Shown: in pieces, positions 53,113-63,700 of the stretch | Position numbering within the stretch: position 1 is the stretch's first letter | Layout of the letters: each line of letters begins with the position of its first letter | Source: Calothrix anomala FACHB-343 | GTDB taxonomy: Bacteria > Cyanobacteriota > Cyanobacteriia > Cyanobacteriales > Nostocaceae | DNA: 64,000 nt | Direction: 5' to 3' | NCBI RefSeq assembly: GCF_014696435.1 | Contig: NZ_JACJQG010000005.1 | Span: 1 to 64,000, forward strand | Notes under the pieces: generated by a model | Seen by the model: the letters and a program-made list of their open reading frames with translations, nothing else | Told to the model about the DNA's origin: nothing | Databases searched by the model: none | Translations under genes and position numbers: made by a program

Positions 53113-54765
53113 CTAAGCTGCGGTTTGGGCTGTTTCTGGAATTTCAATATTGCGCCCATAATCATAGGGGCCGTGAGTGACTACAGGTAATACTTCCCAA
53201 TTTTCAATCGCTGGTGGGGAAGCGGTTGTCCATTCTAAAGTCAGCGCCTCCCAAGGATTATCTGTGGCTTTGGTACCATACATCCAACTCCAAATGGCGT
53301 TGAAGAAAAAGGGTAATACAGATATGCCAAGAATCATCGCGCCAATGGTACAAATATGATTGATTCCGGCAAATTGCGGGTCATACATGGCGACTCTACG
53401 GGGCATTCCTTGTAATCCCAACTGGTGCATGGGTAGGAAGGTGAGGTGAGTACCCACAAAAGTGAGGGCGAAGTGAACTCTTCCCCAAGTTTCATTCATC
53501 ATTCTGCCGGTAATTTTGGGAAACCAATGATAGATTCCGGCATAGATGCCAAATACGGAACCGCCAAATAAGACGTAATGAAAATGACCGACGACATAAT
53601 AGGTATCGTGAACGTGGATATCAAAAGGGGCTGTGCCTAAAGTTACACCGCCCAATCCACCAACTACAAACATGGATAGCAAGCCAATGGCAAATAGCAT
53701 GGCGCTGGTGAAGCGGATTTTACCACCCCATAGAGTTGCTACCCAACCAAAAATTTTCACGCCGGTGGGAACGGCAACAATGAGAGTAGAGATGGTGAAG
53801 AACATCCGCATCCAAGGGGGTGTACCACTGGTAAACATGTGGTGTACCCATACGAATAAACCGATAATGCAAATTGCCAAGCTGGAATAAGCGATCGCTT
53901 TATAGCCAAATATTGGTTTACGGGCGTGAACGGGAATCACCTCGGACATAATGCCGAAGATGGGCAAAATCATTAAATATACGGCAGGATGGGAATAAAA
54001 CCAGAATAAATGCTGATAAAGCACCACGTTTCCGCCTGCGTCTGGCTTAAAGAAAGAAGTGCCAAAGTTGATATCAAATAATAACAGCACTAATCCCGCC
54101 GCTAGCACTGGGGTAGACAGCAGGGCTAAAACGGAAGTTGCTAAAATTGCCCAGCAAAATAATGGCATTTGTGTCCATTGCATACTGGGGACTTTCATTT
54201 TCAAAATGGTGACGACAAAGTTTAACGCCCCCAAAATTGAGGAAGTTCCCACCAAAACGATCGCTAAAATCCACATTGTTTGGGCAGTATTAGCGGTGAT
54301 TAAACTCAATGGCGGGTAAGCAGTCCAGCCGCTTTGAGAACCACCAAAAAAGAAACTGCCTAAAAGTAATGCGCCGGCTGGGGGATTCAACCAAAAGGCG
54401 ATCGCATTTAATTTCGGAAACGCCATATCTCGCGCCCCCACCATCAACGGAATCAGGAAGTTACCAAATCCACCAATGGCGGCGGGTACAATCCACATAA
54501 AAATCATCAATGTGCCGTGATTCGTCATGAAGGCGTTATACAGATTGGGGTCGAGAAAATCTGCATCTGGCGTATTTAACTCGATGCGAATAGCCATAGC
54601 CATCAATCCCCCAATCAGGTAAAAGATAAAGGCTGTTACCAGATATTGAATGCCAATGACTTTGTGGTCGATATTAAATGTAAAGTAGTCGTACCATTTC
54701 CAACTCTGGGGTAGTTCGTGGGCGGTAACAACTGCTGTAGTTTGCGAATTTTGTAACTGTGTCAT
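53113..54765 (-). CDS. coxA: Cytochrome c oxidase subunit I, A2-type
   Basis: The 550-residue haem-copper oxidase core has about 12 membrane helices. Haem and copper ligands lie in MTNHGTLMIFMW, WFYSHPAVYLMILP (Cu-B His), VWVHHMFTSG and VVGHFHYVLFGG. The position that is Glu in A1-type enzymes (GHPEVY) reads YSHPAVY, so the proton channel is of the A2 Tyr-Ser type. It reduces oxygen to water with cytochrome c electrons, probably in the cytoplasmic or thylakoid membrane. Confidence 0.96.
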   Translation of the reverse strand: MTQLQNSQTTAVVTAHELPQSWKWYDYFTFNIDHKVIGIQYLVTAFIFYLIGGLMAMAIRIELNTPDADFLDPNLYNAFMTNHGTLMIFMWIVPAAIGGFGNFLIPLMVGARDMAFPKLNAIAFWLNPPAGALLLGSFFFGGSQSGWTAYPPLSLITANTAQTMWILAIVLVGTSSILGALNFVVTILKMKVPSMQWTQMPLFCWAILATSVLALLSTPVLAAGLVLLLFDINFGTSFFKPDAGGNVVLYQHLFWFYSHPAVYLMILPIFGIMSEVIPVHARKPIFGYKAIAYSSLAICIIGLFVWVHHMFTSGTPPWMRMFFTISTLIVAVPTGVKIFGWVATLWGGKIRFTSAMLFAIGLLSMFVVGGLGGVTLGTAPFDIHVHDTYYVVGHFHYVLFGGSVFGIYAGIYHWFPKITGRMMNETWGRVHFALTFVGTHLTFLPMHQLGLQGMPRRVAMYDPQFAGINHICTIGAMILGISVLPFFFNAIWSWMYGTKATDNPWEALTLEWTTASPPAIENWEVLPVVTHGPYDYGRNIEIPETAQTAA

Positions 54766-54773
54766 AGAAACAG

Positions 54774-54895
54774 GGGCTAGGGGCTAGGGGCTAGAGGCTA
54801 GGGAAGGAGGACAAGGGGGACAAGGGGGACAAGGGGGACAAGGGGGACAAGGAGGACAAATGACAAATGACTATTGACTATTGACTACTGACTAC
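54774..54895. repeat. GGGGCTA and GGGGGACAA arrays between coxB and coxA
   Basis: Three to four GGGGCTA heptamers, six GGGGGACAA nonamers and several TGACTAT/TGACTAC heptamers fill the spacer and overlap the last coxB codons. Confidence 0.9.
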
Positions 54896-55701
54896 TGACT
54901 GACTTGATTTTCTGCTAACCAGCGATCGTATTCTTCGGGGGTGTGGACAACTACGGAACTACGCATACTACCGTGATAGCCACCACAAAGTTCGGCACAA
55001 ACTATGGGGTAGGTTCCGGTTTTGGTGGCGGTGAAGCGTAATTGTGTGGCTTGTCCAGGAATTGCATCTTGCTTCAAGCGAAACTGGGGTACCCAAAATG
55101 AGTGAATCACATCATTTGCAGAGATGTTTAGTAATACATCTTGATCTACAGGAACGTGCAATTCGCCAGTATCAACATTTTTATCGGGATAGTTGAACAG
55201 CCAAGCATATTGCATTCCCGTGACGTTGACTACTAAAGCAGGTGGTTTTCCTTCGTTTACAGGTGTGGAACCAATACCAATCGGGTTAGATTTTGTTTCT
55301 GTCATCATCGATTCGTGACTCATTCCATGATGGGATATGGCATCCATCCCGCCCATTTCTGTGTAAACATCTACACTGTAGATTCCTAAGCCAATAACGA
55401 TGATTCCGGGAATGATAGTCCACAAAATTTCTAAAGGAAAGCTACCTTCCATTGGTTCGCCATCGCTGTTATCGCCACGACGGCGGCGAAACTTAATTAC
55501 AGCAATGAGTATCGCCCCTTGTACTACTAAAAATAAAGCAGTCCCAATGGCTACCATCACGTTAAAAAAATTATCTACTAAAGGCGCTTGTAAAGAAGCT
55601 TGTTCTGGAAGCAGATGATTATTTTGTCCTACCCACAAGCTAATGAGAGTAATTAAAATACCTGCGATTAAAGTTACGATGCCAACGGGTATTTGTTTCA
55701 T
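54892..55701 (-). CDS. coxB: Cytochrome c oxidase subunit II with CuA site
   Basis: The 269-residue protein has two membrane helices (about 7-27 and 48-70) and a periplasmic/lumenal cupredoxin domain. CuA ligands are present: CAELCGGYHGSM (about 234-245) and the upstream His in DVIHSFWVP. It is thus a cytochrome c oxidase, not a quinol oxidase. ATG 55701 is chosen on a GAGGAAA site; it overlaps the upstream gene stop (ATGA). Confidence 0.95.
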   Translation of the reverse strand: MKQIPVGIVTLIAGILITLISLWVGQNNHLLPEQASLQAPLVDNFFNVMVAIGTALFLVVQGAILIAVIKFRRRRGDNSDGEPMEGSFPLEILWTIIPGIIVIGLGIYSVDVYTEMGGMDAISHHGMSHESMMTETKSNPIGIGSTPVNEGKPPALVVNVTGMQYAWLFNYPDKNVDTGELHVPVDQDVLLNISANDVIHSFWVPQFRLKQDAIPGQATQLRFTATKTGTYPIVCAELCGGYHGSMRSSVVVHTPEEYDRWLAENQVSQ

Positions 55702-56066
55702 AAAATAATTTCCTCTGGATAAGGATTCTGCTGCCACATTCTTTGCAATATTTTGATTTTTCTTTGTCTCATCGCCGCTCGATAAGCAACATAGCTATTA
55801 TGTAAATTAACTCCTAAACAAAAACCTATAGGAGCTAAAATGATCGCCCATAATAATCCATAAATCCGGGGATTTATTCCATAATTCATTAATTGCTGAC
55901 TGTTTTTTATGTCTGACAATAAATTTTCTCTTGCCAGAAAATTTAGATGTTCTTGCCAAACTACTATTATGGCTACTAAAGCTGGAGAAAGCACTACTAA
56001 GGTTAATAAAATTACTGTGATAATTTTTAATGTCTTCGGTTGCATAAGCATCACGCTAAACCGCAT
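55698..56066 (-). CDS. Unnamed two-helix membrane protein at the head of the cox operon
   Basis: The protein is about 122 residues (start ATG 56066; 56099, 56051 and 56045 are alternatives with no better ribosome site). It has two membrane helices (about 10-33 and 65-86), a basic C-terminal segment (RAAMRQRKIKILQRMW) and an acidic end. I do not recognise a family. Its stop overlaps the coxB start, so it belongs to the operon and may assist oxidase assembly; that is inferred from position only. Confidence 0.65.
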   Translation of the reverse strand: MRFSVMLMQPKTLKIITVILLTLVVLSPALVAIIVVWQEHLNFLARENLLSDIKNSQQLMNYGINPRIYGLLWAIILAPIGFCLGVNLHNSYVAYRAAMRQRKIKILQRMWQQNPYPEEIIL

Positions 56067-56609
56067 ATTCTCGTGAATGCGGCGGTATAAGTACTGCATT
56101 TTCAAATCCGGTTAATTCCATCTGTAAACGCCAATAATCTTGACAAATTACAGCGAATCTCTTTGATATATGAAAATCTGCTTTAATCTGCTTCTGAGCA
56201 ATTGGGATATGAAGATGAAAAAGTAAAGTCAGCCAATACCGAGACAATCTTACAACCAAGGAATAAAAATCTTTCTTCCTTTGTTACTTATATTTTGTTA
56301 CCTATATTTTGTGTATATATCACGAAAAAAGATTATCTGGGTAAACTCCCCTCAGTTCGGCAGCATTTTTTAGGATTTCTTAATAGTTGAGAATGCCTAA
56401 ATATTTTAGATTTTCTTAACTATTGATAGAAAAATTTTTCAACTATCGCCCATCGGTCTTCGCCCAATCCTCCTGATGCTTTTTGTGTATTTATTGGTTC
56501 ATATATCAAAAGAGAACTGCTAGAGAATATTCAGAACACTCCTATTCGACCTGTATATCAGAAGTGTTATATCAGCTACTTGATTTCTTCATCGCGGATA
56601 ATTAAGAAT

Positions 56610-56726
56610 GTACTCAACTGTGTAAATCCTTACACCATAAGAGCTTCAAAGTATTTTTCTGTTGGGGTACTAGTATTTCTCTAATGTTAAGAATATTTAC
56701 TGACAGTTATAGGTACTAGGGTTTTT
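56610..56726 (+). promoter_or_regulatory. GGTACTAGTATTT block in the cox-cnfR region
   Basis: GTACTCAA (56610), a T-rich stretch, GGTACTAGTATTT (56666-56678) with CTAAT (56681-56685), and a second GGTACTAGGGTTTTT (56712-56726) occur in series. The first two parts repeat the order in the nifB leader (GTACTCAA at 24978, motif at 25046). It lies 600 bases before the cox unit and 1.04 kb before cnfR. Confidence 0.5.
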
Positions 56727-56854
56727 CTCCGCCATACCCAGCTCTACTGAGGTAATTTAGGCAGTTATTTGTTAATTTATTTAAGGAAATCCATCTCATT
56801 GATTCATCAGCGAAGCTTAATTTTATTAACACACCTTCATGAATAAAATTATTT

Positions 56855-56996
56855 ATACCAATTTAATATAAAGTTGCATATATCTAGATCCCCCTAAATC
56901 CCCCTTTTTAAGGGGGGAATTTGATTCTTTTCCCCCCCTTTTTTAAGGGGGGCTAGGGGGGATCGAATTCTATGCAGCCTCATAAAAAATTGGTAT
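56855..56996. mobile_element. MITE-like element, 142 bases
   Basis: Inverted ends are ATACCAATTT / AAATTGGTAT, continuing with similarity for about 24 bases. Inside is a long imperfect hairpin of CCCCC- and GGGGG-rich arms. No ORF is present. Confidence 0.8.
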
Positions 56997-57285
56997 TAAA
57001 AAATTAATGAGATAAACAGCGTCTATTCTTACGGCTACGAGCTAGATTTATCTCGCGAATATAATGTCAAGATTTCATAATTTTATAGTTGATAAACTCT
57101 TGTCAAGCTGGAATTTTGCCGCTTTGGTTTAATTCTTAAAAAACTAATGTTTTTATAGCAGTTAATTAGATTTTGTGCTGTTACTCAAATCCCATAAGCA
57201 TAAGGGGTAATTTTGTTACACTCATGTTAAAATTGCTAACTAAAGTTTAGAGTTAGCGAATCTAGATAATAATTTTTTGGGAAAT

Positions 57286-57393
57286 ATGAAGATTCATATA
57301 ATGGTTCAAGACGAACAAAAATCCCATGAGTTTTTGGTTAAAAAAGTTACTAATGTAAAGCTGGAGGAATGCGGATATTCCCAGAATTATTGA
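57286..57393 (+). CDS. Possible 35-aa small protein upstream of cnfR
   Basis: The ATG ORF is hydrophilic (MVQDEQKSHEF, VKKVTNVKLEECGY). It has a weak GGGAAAT ribosome site and lies outside the repeats. No family is recognised. It might be translated or be chance. Confidence 0.25.
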   Translation: MKIHIMVQDEQKSHEFLVKKVTNVKLEECGYSQNY

Positions 57394-57460
57394 ATCCTGC
57401 GCAATCAGTTTTAATTAATAGAAATTTTTAGCGATCGCTTATTAACAAAGTCTAGTAAAT

Positions 57461-57598
57461 AAGACTTACGCACCGAACACAAAAACCCTCACTAGGGTGG
57501 TCAAAAGTCAAAAGTCAATGGTCAAAATTCAGGTTTTTGGACTATGGACTATTGACCATTGACAAAAAGCATGAAAAATATCTGACACTGCGTAAGTC
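57461..57598. mobile_element. MITE with 9-base target duplication
   Basis: Inverted ends GACTTACGCA / TGCGTAAGTC enclose GTCAAAAGTCAATGG-type repeats. The flanks are an exact CTAGTAAAT direct repeat (57452-57460 and 57599-57607), the signature of a transposase-made insertion. It sits about 100 bases upstream of cnfR. Confidence 0.85.
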
Positions 57599-57707
57599 CT
57601 AGTAAATTCGGCATCTTTGCCAGCAAGAGTAATCAATAGAAGCTGTAATTAGGAGATATTTACAGCTTTATTTAGTATTTCCATCTAAAAACAACTCTGA
57701 CAAAACC

Positions 57708-59327
57708 ATGCCCTACGCCATTACTAAGCGCTGTATTCAGTGTGATAATTGCCTTCCTCATTGTCCTAAAGGCGCTATCCAAGTGATAGATGGTGATTAC
57801 TGGATTGACCCGACTGTGTGTAATGACTGTGAAGGTTATATGACACCACAGTGCGTGCTTTCCTGTCCTGTTGATTCACCTATACCTTATCAGGCGAAAA
57901 AGGGCAGATGCAAGATTGACGCCAAAACTGTTGCGAGTCCGAAGCTGTTTACTAACGGAAACAGCCATCCTTTTGCTTCAGCGATTGTGATTTGGGAATT
58001 GTGCAACGTTTTAGCGCAACGCCAATCTCTTGTGTGGGATATGGATGCAGAGGGAGAGTTATATTATCAACGACAAATTAATGGCGGTAAAGGTGCGATC
58101 GCTTTTCGGGTGACAGATAGTGTTGATTCTACCGCAGCAGTAGCGCTTAAAGGTGCAGAAGCTGTCTCTGCCATTGAGAACTTCGATTTGAGATCTGCTT
58201 GTTTGCACTTAATCTATGCTGCTTATGCGACTAATTTAGAGCAGCCTTGGGCAGAAGAGTTTATCATTAATGACAAACAAATTGAAGATTATTTAGGCTT
58301 AGATAAGCGCAAAGATTTAAATAAATCTACCAAACTGGCTTTAATTAAAGAATTAGTACAGCAACCATGTCAACTGATAGCTTCAATTAATTTACCTGCA
58401 AAAGGTAAAATTCAGGAAGTGAAATTAGAAAACAGTCGAGTCTGGCATTTATTAGAAATTCAACACCATTTTCAAGAAGATGATTTAGGCTGTAAACATC
58501 TAGTAGGATTAACTTTTAAAATTCAAGCTGGGGAATGGGCACAGTATTTTTTAAATCGCCAAGCTTGCAAAGAAAGGAAAGCTTTTTATCAATATGGTAC
58601 TTTACCCAAGGTTTTACTGAATACAGTCATGAGTATTTGGCAACAGCATGAAGGTGCAGCCAGGATGATGCTGTGGTTATTATTTAAAACCAAAATGGGT
58701 AAAGAACAGCGCGTAACTATTCCTACTTTGATGAGAGTAGCTTATGGTGAGGTAAAATTAAGCCATGTAGCCTTGCAACCAGAACATCGCCAACGGTTAT
58801 TAAGAATATTTGAAAGCGATTTAGAAGTACTCCATCATTATGGACTAAAACCAATATTCGATCCCGTTACTTACCCTGAAGAAATTCAACCTTTATGGGC
58901 GAAATTAGTAAATATTCCCGAAGATGCAGAAGCAGCATTAGAATTCTGGATTGATGATGGTAGTAATAGTAAGCGATTAACTGATGCAGCGCCACGTGGT
59001 AAATGGACTAGATTAATGAATGCGCGGATTTTAGATTTTGAAATGCCTTCAGATTGGAAAAAACAATTGAGCAAATCAAAGCAGAAAAAATCGCGAACTA
59101 CTAAAAGTAAGACTCAGATGAAACAGCAAATAGTTCTTTCTACCGAATATATTCTTGAAGCGAGGAAAAAACTCGGATTAAGTCAAAGAGATTTGGCTCA
59201 ATTAACAGGTAAAAGTCAGAGTTGGATTCGAGATATTGAAAACGGGCGGTTTCAAGCTAAGTTAGAAGACCAAATATTATTAAGAAAAGCATTAGGTATC
59301 AATTCTAATTCTGTGGGTGGAAGTTAG
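57708..59327 (+). CDS. cnfR: CnfR (PatB-type) transcriptional activator of nif genes
   Basis: The 539-residue protein has an N-terminal ferredoxin domain with CIQCDNCLPHCPKG (about 9-22) and a second, looser CNDCEGYMTPQCVLSCP motif (about 43-59). A long middle region follows, then a C-terminal Cro/C1-type helix-turn-helix (about 478-535, RKKLGLSQRDLAQLTGKSQS). This domain order is that of CnfR/PatB, which turns on nif genes under low oxygen in Leptolyngbya boryana and Anabaena variabilis (CnfR1/CnfR2). The Fe-S clusters presumably sense oxygen. It lies 15 kb from the nif array and faces the cox operon. Confidence 0.94.
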   Translation: MPYAITKRCIQCDNCLPHCPKGAIQVIDGDYWIDPTVCNDCEGYMTPQCVLSCPVDSPIPYQAKKGRCKIDAKTVASPKLFTNGNSHPFASAIVIWELCNVLAQRQSLVWDMDAEGELYYQRQINGGKGAIAFRVTDSVDSTAAVALKGAEAVSAIENFDLRSACLHLIYAAYATNLEQPWAEEFIINDKQIEDYLGLDKRKDLNKSTKLALIKELVQQPCQLIASINLPAKGKIQEVKLENSRVWHLLEIQHHFQEDDLGCKHLVGLTFKIQAGEWAQYFLNRQACKERKAFYQYGTLPKVLLNTVMSIWQQHEGAARMMLWLLFKTKMGKEQRVTIPTLMRVAYGEVKLSHVALQPEHRQRLLRIFESDLEVLHHYGLKPIFDPVTYPEEIQPLWAKLVNIPEDAEAALEFWIDDGSNSKRLTDAAPRGKWTRLMNARILDFEMPSDWKKQLSKSKQKKSRTTKSKTQMKQQIVLSTEYILEARKKLGLSQRDLAQLTGKSQSWIRDIENGRFQAKLEDQILLRKALGINSNSVGGS

Positions 59328-59770
59328 GGAATTGGTCAATGGTCAATGGTCAATAGTCAATGGTCAATGGTCAATAGTCAATGGTTAATGGTCAATGGTT
59401 ATGCGTTTATAATATATCGCGAAGTGTAGGGACTGGACAGTGCCCATAGGTGTTAACTTATCGTGAAACCCTGTTACCGCAAGGAACTGAAGTTCCTTGC
59501 TAATAGCCAAAGTCATCTCAAGATGACTAAATATCCTCACAATCTTGAGTCTACTTCAGTAGGGGCGGGTTCACAAATATGCTCCAATAATTCACAACTA
59601 TCTCGCTTAACCCGCCCCTACTTGAACTTTTTCCCTGAAAATTCATTCTCAGATGGGCGAAAAAGCTAAGACAGAGGCGATTTTTAGCTGAAGTTGATAC
59701 CAATGAAATGCTACAAGAAACCTGACAATTGACCATTGACAAATGACAATTGACCAATGACCAGTTATCT
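59328..59770. repeat. Spacer with GGTCAAT arrays and an inverted-end element
   Basis: About nine GGTCAAT(A/G) units lie at 59335-59402. A 63-base element with 13-base inverted ends (GTAGGGGCGGGTT) lies at 59559-59621. Hairpin GGAACTGAAGTTCC lies near 59480-59493. No gene was supported. Confidence 0.75.
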
Positions 59771-60655
59771 TTAATACAAAGCAGAGGGTATAAATACTCC
59801 TGTTGGCTCGTTATACAAGCCGATACTCATCAAGGTTTCGGGTTGGATAAAACGCAAGCCACGATCTAAACACCAACGGAACAAGTCGCCGTTACGCATG
59901 GGAACGTAAAAGCCTGAACCGGCAAAGGCTGGTGCTGCGCCAATTAGTGCTTTTAAGTCTTCATTATTTTCGCCTACGGCATGACCAAAAAAGCCAATTT
60001 CGGTGGCGTAACCGGAGATACGTCCATCATACTCAACTAAAGTGGCTGTACCGCGCTCAAAGGCGGTTTTGAGTTCGCCTGCGCGGTTATGTCCGTGAAT
60101 GCGATCGCATAGTTGATTACATCTAGCAATGTCGGCTGCTGTTACCGGACGCACAATTCGCCCTGGTATTGTAACAAAAAATGGCTGTCCTTGCAAGTTC
60201 GCCAAGGGTTCGCGGACATTAAAGCCGAGTTTGGTATACAAGGAAAGGGAACGGCTGTTATATGCAGCTTGCACGAGTCGCACGCCAGGATAGCCTTTTT
60301 CCTGGGTTCGCTGTAATACATGTTCCATCAACCGACGACCTACAGACAAGTTTTGGGCGGCTGGATCGACTGTAGTGGGGCCGATTCCGGCGATCGCATC
60401 GCCTTCCCATAAAAAATTGCTACCGACAACGCGCCCATCTGCTGTCTCTGCGACGACTGAGTAAATATTGGGATCTGCTAATAGTTCGCTCAACATCTCC
60501 GCTCCAAACTCCGCAGAAGGAAAGTCTGGTGTATAACCATACTGTTCCGCAATTGCACTGAAGGCTTGATACACAATAGTGCCACAATGTAGCGCGTCTT
60601 CAGGGCGTCCCCCACGCAGTGTCACCGAAGATGTTTTTTCTAATACTTTATCCAT
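59771..60655 (-). CDS. Tandem GNAT-domain acetyltransferase
   Basis: The 294-residue protein has a first GNAT domain (about 10-150) with the acetyl-CoA loop VDPAAQNLSVGRRLMEHVL (about 96-114) and YTKLGFNVREP. A second, more degenerate half (about 165-290) follows. The acceptor is unknown. It follows the hybrid kinase on the same strand after a 54-base spacer. Confidence 0.86.
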   Translation of the reverse strand: MDKVLEKTSSVTLRGGRPEDALHCGTIVYQAFSAIAEQYGYTPDFPSAEFGAEMLSELLADPNIYSVVAETADGRVVGSNFLWEGDAIAGIGPTTVDPAAQNLSVGRRLMEHVLQRTQEKGYPGVRLVQAAYNSRSLSLYTKLGFNVREPLANLQGQPFFVTIPGRIVRPVTAADIARCNQLCDRIHGHNRAGELKTAFERGTATLVEYDGRISGYATEIGFFGHAVGENNEDLKALIGAAPAFAGSGFYVPMRNGDLFRWCLDRGLRFIQPETLMSIGLYNEPTGVFIPSALY

Positions 60656-60709
60656 AATAAAAAACCTGCTGATTTCTTCCTTCTGCCCTCTGCCGTCTGC
60701 CTTCTTCTC

Positions 60710-63700
60710 TCAAGCACGCCCAACCAAGCTCGCAACGACTGTGGCTAACTCTGCTGGTTCAATAGGTTTGGGTAAATGTAACTGATAACCTTCTTGAATA
60801 GCGCGCATTCTGTCTTCTGCTCTAGCATAAGCTGTCAGGGCGGCGGCGGGAATATCTCCGCCTTGCTCTGGTGGAAGCGATCGCACTTTGCGAATGAATG
60901 AGTAACCGTCTTCGATTGGCATACCAATGTCGCTGACAATGACATCTGGTTTCCACTGTGGAATTATTTCTAAGGCTTCTTTAACCGATGCGGCGGCTTG
61001 TACTTCGGCTTGGGCTTGTTGCAGTACAGTTGTGATAAAGTCTCGGCTGTCGGCTTCATCATCCACAACTAGCACCCTTGTACCTAATAAGGAAGGCAAT
61101 AAAACTGGGGCGGAATCTTCTTCCTGAGTAACTTGGGGAATATTTGTCTGTGTGGGCGACAACAAAGGTAGGTTGACTGTAAATGTTGAGCCTTGTTCCT
61201 CGCCGGGGCTATCGACTTGCACCGTACCGCCATGTAATTCGACTAAATGACGGACAATTGCTAATCCTAAGCCGAGTCCGCCATGTTTTCTGGTACTAGA
61301 ACTATCTGCTTGGCGAAAGCGGTCAAAAACGTAGGGAAGAAACTCAGAACTAATGCCGATACCAGTGTCAGTTATTTGAATTTGAGCGTAGCTAGTAAGA
61401 TTACCTTTGAATTTTTCGACGGTTTTAGCCAGTCTAATTTCTATTCTCCCACGAGGTGAGGTAAATTTGATGGCGTTGGATAATAAATTCCAAATAATTT
61501 GTTGCAAGCGTTCGGCATCGCCAGAAACTAAAAAGTCACTATTGCCATAATTTGCTAGATGAAATTGCATCTCAATTTCTTTGACTTGGGCGGCGAGATG
61601 CACGGTTTCCAAGGCTGAGTTAATAATCGAAATCAGATTGCAGGTAGCGACATTTAAACGCAATTTTCCTCGGATCATCCGGGAGATATCGAGTAAGTCT
61701 TCAATCAGTTGGGTTTGGATTCTAGCGTTGCGTTCGATTGTTTCTAAACCCTTACTAGCTTGAGCTTCGCTGAGATTGCGCGATCGCAGTAATTGTGCCC
61801 AACCTAAGATGGCGTTGAGGGGCGATCGCAATTCATGGGACAATATCGCCAAGAATTCATCTTTCATCCGGTTGGCTTCTTGCAATTGCTCGGTTTGTTG
61901 CTGCAAAGAATTAATTAACTGCGCTCGTTCCATGGCGATCGCAATTTGATCGCAAACTGCTTGCATCATTCCCTTTTGATTTTCAGTAAACCGCGTGCGG
62001 GTGCGGCTGCCGAAGGAAAGTGTACCTAAAAGCTGTCCTTGGGTGATTAACGGGTAACTATAATAAGCTGTAATACCAATTGAGCGAATTAAGGCTGTTT
62101 TGGGATCGGTAGATTCCTGCACGTTATCTACAGTAATCTGACATTTGGTTTGCGCTGTCGTTCCGCATACCGCCGTACCCACAGCTAGATATTCAATTTC
62201 TTTGGCTAGTTCTGCGGAAATACCTGTAGATGAGGCGAGATGCATTACTTGAGAGTTATCTTCTATCAAGTAATTTAGATACATATCTAGCCCAATCTGT
62301 TCAGCAAGTTTACGGAATAAGCTATCAACTAAAGCCACAGGATTTTGACTGGATAACAATTCGCTAGCCGTGTCAAATAGTAGTTTTAGCCGCTTATAAC
62401 CTAAGGAAATGGCTTTTTCTACTTCTTTGATATTGCTAATATCTTGAAAAACTAATACACAGGTAGCCGGATAGCCATGCATTGCTGGTAAGGTATCGGC
62501 GAAGATTAAGAGCGATCGCACGCCTTGATTTGTATGCCAATCTACCTCTAAGCCATCCAAACGTTCGCCACGAGCTACCCTAACTGCGGGGATTTGGTCG
62601 TTTGCTAGGCGATCGCCATTGGCATCGGTGAAATAATAAAATTTATTGTAATCTTCTATTGCTATGCCTTTGGGAAATTCCCCTCCCGCCGCTTCATCGG
62701 CAGCACGATTAGCAAAAGTTACCTTTGCTGTTCCCGGTTCAATAAATAAGAGTGGCTTGGGCATTAAGTTGAGGACATCTTCTAGCCATTTTTGCTGATT
62801 GCGGAGCAATTCCTCAGCTTGCTTGCGTTCTGTAATATTTAAAAATACGCCGATACAACCTCTAGTTTTACCTTCCTCATCAAATAGCGGTGCTACATAT
62901 TCCAGCAGTTTGACGATGTTGCCATTATCTTGCACAACATCTACTTCAAAATCCATAACTTCCACACCATGCGCCGCAGCATACTGCATGGGGAGTTCTT
63001 CTCCAGATATTTCTCTACCTTCACGGTAGACTTTAAAATTCGGTTTCTCTTGAATTGGCGCGCTTAGGGAAGCATTGTGATTCGGAGAAATTCCTAAATG
63101 TTTAGCAAAAGCAGGGTTAACACGGATTGTTTGACATTCGGGATCTTCTGCGATTCCAATCCCGACAGGAATAACATCAAGCAAAGTTTGTAACTCAGTA
63201 ACGCGCCGTTGTAAATCCTTGTTGAGTTGGATAATTTGCTGTTTTGCCTGTTGACGTTCGCTTAAGTTGATAATAAATGCTACTGACTCTTGGCGCTGTT
63301 CCCCTAATAATACGTAACCTACTAAAACCGGGATGCGGCTGCCATCTTTGCGGATATATTCTTTTTCATAAGGCGTACAAGCACCGTTAGCACTGGCTTG
63401 GGCTTCAGCGATTCCTTTCTCATCTAAATATAAGTATTCTGGGGGTGTGATTTCACTCCAACTAATTCTTCCTGCTAATAAATCTTCTCGCGTGTAGCCA
63501 ATTAAAGATAAAAATTCGTTATTAGCTTGTTGGATACCGCCATAGATATCACCAAACAAAATGCCGATTAAATTCGCATCTACAAGACTTCTGAGTTTGG
63601 CTTCATAGGCTTTGAGTTCATCTTGCACGCGATCGCGCTGTTTGCTGAGACGTTCGACTACACTGGTACTTTGCCATATAATCGTGGCAAAAATCACCAT

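Noticed and set aside
59463-59669. 68-codon plus-strand ORF
   Set aside because: It spans hairpins and a repeat element and shows no protein family features.
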